From: Candidatus Competibacter sp.
GTDB lineage: Bacteria; Pseudomonadota; Gammaproteobacteria; Competibacterales; Competibacteraceae
Length of the DNA stretch: 64,000 nt
Reading direction: 5' to 3'
NCBI GenBank assembly: GCA_029624815.1
Contig: JARSSH010000010.1
Location: 26,814-90,813, forward strand
In this document: positions 55,411 to 61,899 of the stretch, piece after piece
Layout of the letters: each line of letters begins with the position of its first letter
Numbering within the stretch: position 1 is the first letter of the stretch
Notes under the pieces: generated by a model
What the model was told of the DNA's origin: nothing
The model's input: only the letters and a program-made list of their open reading frames with translations
Databases searched by the model: none
Program-made: the position numbers and the translations under genes

Positions 55411-56169
55411 TTATTCTCCCTCGGCCAATGTCGCCAGCACGCTCAGGGCTTGCGCCTTGCAGCCGTTGTTCGCCATCCATCCGGCCAGCGCCGCTGGATT
55501 GGCCGCCGGTTCCATCCTCTTGTGGATACGCAACCGGATCGACTGGCCGGATCGTTGTAGCAGATAACTCTTACCATCCTCGAAAGAGCCGCTCGATAGC
55601 GGCCAGCGCGCCTCGCTGGCCGGCCAGGTAAAGCTGGCCAGCGGCGGCGTGCCGTGGGCGTCGGCCAGCAGCGTGACCTGCTCCGAATGCGCGATGCCGC
55701 CGCGCCACAGCACAACCGTTTCCCCCGTCAGACAGTGATCTCCCGAATGATCCACGTTAATGAGATTGGTGGTCGATGCGTCCCGCAAGCCGCCGCCGCG
55801 CATGACGCCAAGCGAACTACCGCCGCGCATGACGCCAAGCGTCGAGGCCGACTCCCGATGCCCCCGCAACAGTCTGGAGATGGCTTCCAGGTTGCTGCTC
55901 TCCTCTCCTTTCGATCCGCCTGAGTCCGGCACGCCCGAATACGGCCCGATCAGCTTGAGCGTTTTCCCATCCTCGGCCAGCAGGGTCAGTTGCGCCCCCT
56001 CGGCCAGCTTCACCGGCTGCTTGCTATCCAGCAAGGCGCCTTTCCGCAACGAACTTTGCTCGGCGGCGATCACGACCCACTGTCCCGCCTCGACCGGCGG
56101 CGACGCCCCCAACGACAAAACCAATCCGAGCGATGCCGTCACAACCCCGACCATGCCCTGCGTGTTCAT
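55411..56169 (-). CDS. Exported protein of unknown function, divergent partner of the cyclase
   Basis: A 252-residue protein with a signal peptide ([23 protein letters not shown]). Residues about 29-80 ([34 protein letters not shown]) look like a small FecR-like beta domain. A short tandem duplication encodes [17 protein letters not shown] near 112. The C-terminal part has [27 protein letters not shown], a fibronectin-like edge pattern, and a helical end. I recognise no named family. It diverges from the CHASE2 cyclase gene, and FecR-like periplasmic proteins are often paired with CHASE2 receptors, so it may present a signal to that sensor. This is inference. Confidence 0.7.
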   Translation of the reverse strand: MNTQGMVGVVTASLGLVLSLGASPPVEAGQWVVIAAEQSSLRKGALLDSKQPVKLAEGAQLTLLAEDGKTLKLIGPYSGVPDSGGSKGEESSNLEAISRLLRGHRESASTLGVMRGGSSLGVMRGGGLRDASTTNLINVDHSGDHCLTGETVVLWRGGIAHSEQVTLLADAHGTPPLASFTWPASEARWPLSSGSFEDGKSYLLQRSGQSIRLRIHKRMEPAANPAALAGWMANNGCKAQALSVLATLAEGE

Positions 56170-56379
56170 TGGCGAACCTCTCGAAGACCAGGTTAAACGA
56201 CTTTCGCAAGGAACCCACGAGGTGACCCGTCCCCGCCCTGAAGCCCGAAAACCGGGTCCGGGTGGAATCCTTGCCGAAAATCGCTGAAAAGCATGAGATT
56301 TCTGATGCTCACCGTCAAATCTCGGCTACTCTTGTAAAGAGTTTAGTTGCTCCGCGCTGGATTTAAACCAGACCCCTTC

Positions 56380-58353
56380 ATGAACGACCAACACCACGAT
56401 TGGCTCCTGTTCGCCACCTCCGCTCTGGGGATAGCCATGCTCGCATGGTTGCTGGTGGCGCAAGGTCCGTTACGACAGGCGGAAAACTGGGTTGGCGACT
56501 TGCGGATAGCGTTGATGACCCCGCGCCAACCGCCACCCGACGACTTGGTGCTGCTCACGGTCACCGAGGATACTCTAAGCCAGTTTCCCTACCGATCCCC
56601 GATCAACCGTGCTTCTCTTGCCGAGTGGATCGTCACGCTGAATCAAAAGGGAGTGCGAGCCATTGGTTTGGATATCCTGTTCGACCGGCCGACCGAGCCC
56701 GCCGCCGACCGGATGTTGGCGGAAGCCTTGCGCAACTCCACTGTACCCGTGGTGGTGGCCTATGCCGACCAGGAACATCTGACTCAGGAGCAGCAGGAAT
56801 TCCTGGATGCCTTCACCACCGGATTGCCGCGAGGATACGTCAATTTGCCGGTGGACAACGTGGATGGCGTCATCCGCACGCTGTTTCCAGGCCGGATCGC
56901 GCCGGACGGCCGATTCACGCCAGGATTGGCCGCCGCCCTGGCGGGTACCGCCCTAACGACGGATGCCGACGTTCTCTTGCGCTACCGTGGTCTGGCCCCC
57001 GACGCCGCGGCGGACGACTTGATCAGCGCCTTCAAACGCTATCCGATCCATCTGGTCACCGCATTGCCGGCGGCCTGGCTGGAAGGCAAAACCGTCCTGA
57101 TCGGAGCGGAGTTGCCGATGAGCGGTGAAGACATGTTGAAAACGCCGTTCGCCGTCCTGCTCGGCGACCGCCAGGGGCGGATGCCCGGCGTCGCGATCCA
57201 GGCGCATGCCTTGGCGCAGTTACGGGAAGGACGACATCTGCTCGTATCGTCGCCTTGGGGGGCGCTGGGCCTGTATCTGGCGGCCGCCGCGTTGAGCATA
57301 CTCCTGACGCGGCTGGACTGGCCCGCCTGGGTCGGTCTGGGATCGACTCTGGTGCTGTTGTCCGGTTGTTGGGCGCTGGGATTCTGGTGGTATCGCCAAG
57401 GAGGGGCGCTGGTGCCGCTGGCGGGGCCGTCGCTGGCGCTGCTGGGCACGGCCTGGTGGTCCTACGCTCAGGCCGGTCGTCAGGAACGCCGCCAGAAACG
57501 TTTCATCTACGGCGCCTTTTCCCGTTACCTGCATCCCGCCTGGGTAAAGCAATTAGTGGCCGATCCCGATCTGTTGCGCCTTCAAGGCGAGCGGCGGGAA
57601 ATCACGGTTCTGTTCAGCGATATCGCCGGGTTCACCGCGATCTCCGAAATGCTGCCCCCGACCACGCTGGTGCATCTGTTGAGCCGCTACCTGGAAGGCA
57701 TGACCCAAATCATCCTCGATCACGGCGGCGCGGTGAACAAGTATTTGGGCGATGGGATCATGGTCTTGTTCGGCGCTCCGGTGATCCAGGCCGATCATGC
57801 CCTGCGCGCCGTGCGCTGCGCCCTGGCGCTCGATGCATTCGCCGAGGCGTTTCGCCGAGCGGCGACCGATCCCGACGGTCGGCCGGTCGCCTTCGGCCAG
57901 ACCCGAATTGGAGCTCACAGCGGCGAAGTCACGGTGGGCAATTTCGGCTCGACGGCCAGACTGGAGTACACCGCCATCGGCGATGCGGTAAACGCGGCTT
58001 CGCGGTTGGAGGGCCTGAATACCTACTTCGGCACCCGCGTCGCGATCAGCGGAGTGACTCGGGCTCAGATAGGAGATGGGAAACTGTGGTTTCGACCCAT
58101 GGGGCGGGTGGTGGTCAAGGGCAAGCAGCAGGCGCTGTCGGTATTCAACCCACTGTTGGCCGGGAGCGAACCGGATGACTTGATGGAGGAATACGCCGAA
58201 GCCTACGCGCTGTTGGCCGCCGGCAATCCTCAGGCAAGCCACCGTTTCGCGCGCTTGCGGTTCCGCTATCCCAACGATCCGCTGGTGGATTTTTACTGGC
58301 AGCGCGTGCAAGCTGGTGAATTGACCACTCGGATCAAGGCGACGTCAAAATAA
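56380..58353 (+). CDS. CHASE2-domain adenylate/guanylate cyclase (class III)
   Basis: A membrane receptor cyclase, 657 residues. An N-terminal membrane segment is followed by an extracytoplasmic CHASE2 domain (about 40-295; DLVLLTVTEDTLSQFPYRSPINR, GLDILFDRPTEP, VLIGAELPMSGED). Three closely spaced hydrophobic segments (about 300-365) lead to the cytoplasmic catalytic domain from about 405: VLFSDIAGFTAISE (first metal Asp), VNKYLGDGIMVLFGAP (Lys and second Asp) and EYTAIGDAVNAASRLEGL. The Lys and Asp favour ATP, so cAMP is the likely product. The ribosome site is weak; a TTG at 56347 is the alternative start. The CNB-PduL fusion downstream is a plausible effector. Confidence 0.9.
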   Translation: MNDQHHDWLLFATSALGIAMLAWLLVAQGPLRQAENWVGDLRIALMTPRQPPPDDLVLLTVTEDTLSQFPYRSPINRASLAEWIVTLNQKGVRAIGLDILFDRPTEPAADRMLAEALRNSTVPVVVAYADQEHLTQEQQEFLDAFTTGLPRGYVNLPVDNVDGVIRTLFPGRIAPDGRFTPGLAAALAGTALTTDADVLLRYRGLAPDAAADDLISAFKRYPIHLVTALPAAWLEGKTVLIGAELPMSGEDMLKTPFAVLLGDRQGRMPGVAIQAHALAQLREGRHLLVSSPWGALGLYLAAAALSILLTRLDWPAWVGLGSTLVLLSGCWALGFWWYRQGGALVPLAGPSLALLGTAWWSYAQAGRQERRQKRFIYGAFSRYLHPAWVKQLVADPDLLRLQGERREITVLFSDIAGFTAISEMLPPTTLVHLLSRYLEGMTQIILDHGGAVNKYLGDGIMVLFGAPVIQADHALRAVRCALALDAFAEAFRRAATDPDGRPVAFGQTRIGAHSGEVTVGNFGSTARLEYTAIGDAVNAASRLEGLNTYFGTRVAISGVTRAQIGDGKLWFRPMGRVVVKGKQQALSVFNPLLAGSEPDDLMEEYAEAYALLAAGNPQASHRFARLRFRYPNDPLVDFYWQRVQAGELTTRIKATSK

Positions 58354-58424
58354 CCCCACCCGCTCGCGGGAGCGAGGGAGCAACGAGGCTAATACCAATT
58401 CCCGGTAAGTTTTATATTTCCCGC

Positions 58425-58506
58425 GTAGGGCGGGTTAGCGCAGCGTAACCCGCCGAAGTCACAATCAAATCGGCGGGTTACGGGCCGACGCCCTAACCCG
58501 CCCTAC
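58425..58506. repeat. Intergenic inverted repeat of the GGGCGGGTTA type
   Basis: Arms GTAGGGCGGGTTA and TAACCCGCCCTAC bound an 82-base element with an inner inverted pair (GTAACCCGCCG with CGGCGGGTTAC). Similar GGCGGGTTACGCTGCGCTAACCC palindromes are dispersed in many proteobacterial genomes. It sits between the cyclase and the CNB-PduL gene, which converge here. Confidence 0.7.
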
Positions 58507-58555
58507 CCCTCTGAATCATAAAATCTATTGAGAAACGGTATAACCTCTTGACCGG

Positions 58556-59656
58556 TCAGCTTTGGAGCCCATCGATATAACCCACGGCCCCCGCTCCGAT
58601 GTTGGCCGCGTTGGCTTCATCGGTATCGATGTGCATGGCCAGGCGGAAATTCGGATGCACCCGCACCAGCACGTCGCCGAAAATCAGCTCGCGGTTGCCT
58701 TCCACCCGCACGCGCACCCGATGCTGGTCGCGCAGGCCGAATCGCAGCGCGTCCTCGGGCGACAGGTGAATGTGTCGCAGCGCGCAAATCACGCCTTTAT
58801 CGAGACTGACCGTTCCAGCCGGACCCTCAAGCAGGATGCCTGGGCTTTGCTCGACATCGCCCGATTCGCGAATCGGCGGCAAAATTCCCAGTTTGAATTG
58901 CTCGGTCATGGCAATTTCCACCTGGGTCAGGTTGCGCGCCGGGCCGATCACCCGCACGCGGTCGATCCGTCCCCGGGGTCCAATCAGGTTCACCTGTTCC
59001 CGGCAGGTAAATTGCCCGGGCTGGGATAGGGTCATGGCCGGGGTCAATCGATGGCCGGGGCCAAACAGGGCTTCCACATGTTCCTGACAAAGATGGACGT
59101 GATGGGCCGACACCTCGATTGGGACCAGCAGTTTTTCCGGCGTGTCGCCGCGCGGGCTCAAACCGTGGGAATCGTCACTTTTCCCGAGGACCGAGGACTT
59201 GGTCTCCTTCCGCGCGTCCAGCGTTCCCAGTTGGCGGGATCGCTCCGAAATGATCCTCGACAGAAACCGGACCGCCGGCGGATGGGTCGCCAGCACGGAC
59301 GAAAACAGCGCCAGCGGGATCAGGAGAGCCGTGCAGCGATCGACGCCGATGATGTCGGCCATGCGCTTCTCGCCGGTCATCACCGCCATCTCGCCGAAAA
59401 TGTCGCCAGAACTTAAGGTGCCGAGCAGATAGGTTTGGCCGCTGTCGTCGGTATGGCAAACCTTGGCTACCCCGTCGATCAACACCCCGATGAACCAGCC
59501 TTCCTCGCCAAATTTGACGATGGCTTGGTTGGCTTCGTAGGTGGTGACTTGGGAACCGTCGACCAACTCCCCCAGCCTGTCGGGAGGAAAATCCTTGAAA
59601 ATCGCCACCTGTTGTTGGAGGAAAGCGACAAGACGTTCGGCGTCAAGGTGCATCAT
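58556..59656 (-). CDS. Cyclic-nucleotide-binding domain fused to PduL-type phosphotransacylase
   Basis: A 366-residue fusion. Residues about 1-150 are a cNMP-binding beta-barrel: GDIFGEMAVMTGEKRMADI is the phosphate-binding cassette with Glu and Arg in place. Residues about 180-366 are PduL phosphate acyltransferase: VPIEVSAHHVHL, LSQPGQFTCREQVNLIGP, GPARNLTQVEIAMTE, ALRHIHLSPEDA and the closing AMHIDTDEANAANIG, including the zinc-ligand histidines. PduL interconverts acyl-CoA and acyl phosphate. Stand-alone PduL is about 200-220 residues, so the N-terminal domain is an added sensor. Together with the neighbouring adenylate cyclase this suggests cAMP control of acetyl-phosphate/acetyl-CoA exchange. 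Confidence 0.88.
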   Translation of the reverse strand: MMHLDAERLVAFLQQQVAIFKDFPPDRLGELVDGSQVTTYEANQAIVKFGEEGWFIGVLIDGVAKVCHTDDSGQTYLLGTLSSGDIFGEMAVMTGEKRMADIIGVDRCTALLIPLALFSSVLATHPPAVRFLSRIISERSRQLGTLDARKETKSSVLGKSDDSHGLSPRGDTPEKLLVPIEVSAHHVHLCQEHVEALFGPGHRLTPAMTLSQPGQFTCREQVNLIGPRGRIDRVRVIGPARNLTQVEIAMTEQFKLGILPPIRESGDVEQSPGILLEGPAGTVSLDKGVICALRHIHLSPEDALRFGLRDQHRVRVRVEGNRELIFGDVLVRVHPNFRLAMHIDTDEANAANIGAGAVGYIDGLQS

Positions 59657-59690
59657 GGTCAGAGAACTTCTCTATAAGGTCATGACTGGC

Positions 59691-59791
59691 GGCGGTGGCC
59701 GAGACGACCTTATGGCCGTAAGGGAGCAACGCCGGATAGCCGGCCCGGTCGGCGCGCAGCTCGAAGCGCCAGTCCGCCGCCGGCCGGCCGG
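59691..59791 (-). repeat. Chimeric duplicated segment joining two distant sequences
   Basis: Bases 59691-59737 match 61831-61877 (one mismatch), the 5' end of the CoA-transferase gene. Bases 59730-59791 match 62079-62140, inside the upstream repeat-protein gene. The two matches share the 8-mer CGCCGGAT, so this copy looks as if about 200 bases were removed between them. It lies upstream of the CNB-PduL gene and ends where a TnpB relic begins. Confidence 0.85.
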
Positions 59792-59793
59792 CT

Positions 59794-59904
59794 GGATTTG
59801 GCGACGCGGCGCGTAATATCAAAGCCGCCGGGCTGGCGGTTTTGGCCTGTGGAGAGACGGTAATCCCAGTTGTTGCGAAAGCGGCCATTGGTTCGACTCG
59901 GTGA
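59794..59904 (+). pseudogene. Relic 3' end of IS200/IS605-type TnpB
   Basis: A plus-strand frame of 36 codons ends in TGA and reads DAARNIKAAGLAVLACGETV, then AKAAIGSTR. The NAARNI-x-AAG-x-AV-x-A-x-G pattern is the C-terminal end of IS1341/IS605 TnpB proteins. Everything upstream of about 59794 is replaced by the chimeric repeat, so only the tail survives. The next stretch looks like the element's right end. Confidence 0.65.
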
Positions 59905-59929
59905 AGCAGGAAACCCTGATTGTGAAGTC

Positions 59930-59963
59930 AGGAATCCTCACCCTTCAGGGCGGAAAGGATGTC
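59930..59963 (+). mobile_element. Probable right-end / omega-RNA-like remnant of an IS200/IS605 element
   Basis: AGGAATCC, CCCTTCAGGGCGG and AGGATGTC in this order, about 25 bases after the TnpB stop, resemble the conserved 3' hairpin of IS1341/IS605 right ends from which omega RNA is made. The stem is imperfect here, consistent with decay. Confidence 0.45.
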
Positions 59964-60033
59964 ATTGCCTTGACCTTCTGGTGGCATGGACCCAGGGCGA
60001 CCAACGGCATGGCGCCCTTTCCGGGCGGATCGA

Positions 60034-61899
60034 TTAGAACAACATGGTGACGTGCAGGGTGTCCTCATCCCGTTCCGTGGTGACGTTGTCGCAACAAATC
60101 TTGGCTAGATTGACCATCTTTTTATTGTTCGGCAGGATTTCGGCGACGAATCCCCGGATGCCGCGCGTGCTGGCGTGCTCCATCAACCGTCGTTGCATCG
60201 CGGCGCCGAGACCGACGCCCTGCCATGACGGGTTGATCATGAACGCGGCCTCGGCCAAGTTGATGGACGGATTGAGAAAGTAACAGGCGTGCCCCACGAT
60301 CTCCTCGTGTTCGCGAGGGCCGGTCGTCGCCACGAAGGCGACTTCGGTTTCGTAGTTCACATTGCACAGCCGCTGCACATCGCGATTGGACAGCCCCTGC
60401 ACCCGCTGGAAGAAGCGGGTATACACATCATCCTTGGAAAGATGGTGAAACAGCTCGCGGACAGCGGCGGCATCGGTGGCGGTAGCCGGCCGCAATCGTG
60501 CCGATCGGTCGTTTTTGAGGGTGATCGTCCGTTCGTCCTCCACGGGATAGGCGCGCAGGTTTTCGAGCCGCTGATCGGCGGGCGCGTACCTCAGTTTCTT
60601 GGCTTCCTCCAGCAGCCAGGGGCGGAACCGGGGGTGGGCCACCTCGATCAACGCAATGGCCCGCTCGCGAATGGATTTGCCGAACAGATAGGCGATGCCG
60701 TATTCGGTGATCACGTAATGGACATCGGCGCGGGAGACGACCACGCCTTCATCGGTCCCCAACGCCGGGCGAATGCGCGAGGTTTCCCCGTCGTCGGTGG
60801 TGGCGGTAAGGCAGATGATCGGCTTGCCGCCGGGCGAACGCGCCGCGCCGCGCAGAAATTCGCCCTGCGCCGCCACCCCGCCGTAGTATTCCCCTTCGAA
60901 CTGATCGGCGCAGACCTGGCCGGTCAGGTCGATCGCGAACGCCTGCGACACCGACACCATCCGATACTGCGACGCGATCAGATTGGGCCGGCAGACCACC
61001 TGGATGGGCTGGAAGGAAAACAGAGGGTTGCCGTTGATGATGTCGTAAAGCCGGCGGGTGCCAATGGCCAAACTGGTGACGATCTTACCGCGATGATCGG
61101 TCTTCTTGCGTCCGGTCAGAATGCCTTTTTCCAGCAGGGGAATGATCGCGTCGGTGACGACGTCGGAATGAACGCCGAGATCGCGCCGGTCTTGCAGATA
61201 TTTGAGCGCTTCATTGGGAATGCGTCCCAGACCGATTTGCAGGGTGGAGCCGTCCTCGATCAGGCTGGCGATGTAACGGGCGATGCGCTCGACCGCCTCG
61301 ACCTTGACCGCCGGATGGATATATTCGGTCACCGGAGTATCGATCGGCACCAGCTTGTCGATTTGACTGATATGAACCGTCGAATACCCCATGCTGCGGG
61401 GCATGTGGGGATTGACCTCGGCGATCACCAGCCCGGCCCGCTCCAGCGCCGCCGGGATGACATCGACCGAAACGCCGAGGCTGACATACCCGAATTCGTC
61501 CGGCGGCGAAACCTGGATCAGGGCGACGTCGATCGGAATACGGCCCAGCTCGATCAACCTCGGCACCTGGACGATGGAGATGGGCACGTATTCCGCCAAA
61601 CCCTGTTTGACCGCCGCCCGAATGTCCGAACCGACGAAGAAGGTACGGTGATGGTACTTGGTGACGGAACGATTTTCGCGATACGGCACCGCGTCGGTGG
61701 TGATGAAATGCACCAATTCGACATCGGCGGGCGGATTGGGCAGATCCTCCAACGCGGCCACCAGGGTTTTCGGCGTGGCGCAGGCCGTGCCGACGAAGAC
61801 GTGCTGACCGGCGCAAATCAGCCGGGCGGCGGCGGCGGCCGAGACGACCTTATGGCCGTAAGGGAGCAACGCCGGATGCGGGGACGGTTGCGGTGTCAT
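60034..61899 (-). CDS. Bifunctional acetyl-CoA hydrolase/transferase with C-terminal GNAT domain
   Basis: A 621-residue two-domain enzyme. Residues about 10-440 are a CoA-transferase/hydrolase: GQHVFVGTACATPKTLVAAL, VSPPDEFGYVSLGVSVDVIPAAL, EVNPHMPRSMGYSTVHISQID, IGLGRIPNEALKYL and VITEYGIAYLFGKSIRERA near 410. From about 465 a GNAT acetyltransferase follows (RLRPATATDAAAVRELFHHL; INPSWQGVGLGAAMQRRL). The start at ATG 61897-61899 overlaps the stop of the upstream gene as ATGA and has GAGG upstream; the longer open frame is not used. The domains link acetate/CoA exchange to protein acetylation in some bacteria. With the CNB-PduL fusion next to it, an acetate node is likely. Confidence 0.9.
   Translation of the reverse strand: MTPQPSPHPALLPYGHKVVSAAAAARLICAGQHVFVGTACATPKTLVAALEDLPNPPADVELVHFITTDAVPYRENRSVTKYHHRTFFVGSDIRAAVKQGLAEYVPISIVQVPRLIELGRIPIDVALIQVSPPDEFGYVSLGVSVDVIPAALERAGLVIAEVNPHMPRSMGYSTVHISQIDKLVPIDTPVTEYIHPAVKVEAVERIARYIASLIEDGSTLQIGLGRIPNEALKYLQDRRDLGVHSDVVTDAIIPLLEKGILTGRKKTDHRGKIVTSLAIGTRRLYDIINGNPLFSFQPIQVVCRPNLIASQYRMVSVSQAFAIDLTGQVCADQFEGEYYGGVAAQGEFLRGAARSPGGKPIICLTATTDDGETSRIRPALGTDEGVVVSRADVHYVITEYGIAYLFGKSIRERAIALIEVAHPRFRPWLLEEAKKLRYAPADQRLENLRAYPVEDERTITLKNDRSARLRPATATDAAAVRELFHHLSKDDVYTRFFQRVQGLSNRDVQRLCNVNYETEVAFVATTGPREHEEIVGHACYFLNPSINLAEAAFMINPSWQGVGLGAAMQRRLMEHASTRGIRGFVAEILPNNKKMVNLAKICCDNVTTERDEDTLHVTMLF
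61831..61877 (-). repeat. Source copy of the first half of the chimeric segment
   Basis: Within the N-terminal codons of the CoA-transferase gene (LLPYGHKVVSAAAA region); matches 59691-59737 at an offset of 2140 bases. Confidence 0.85.
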
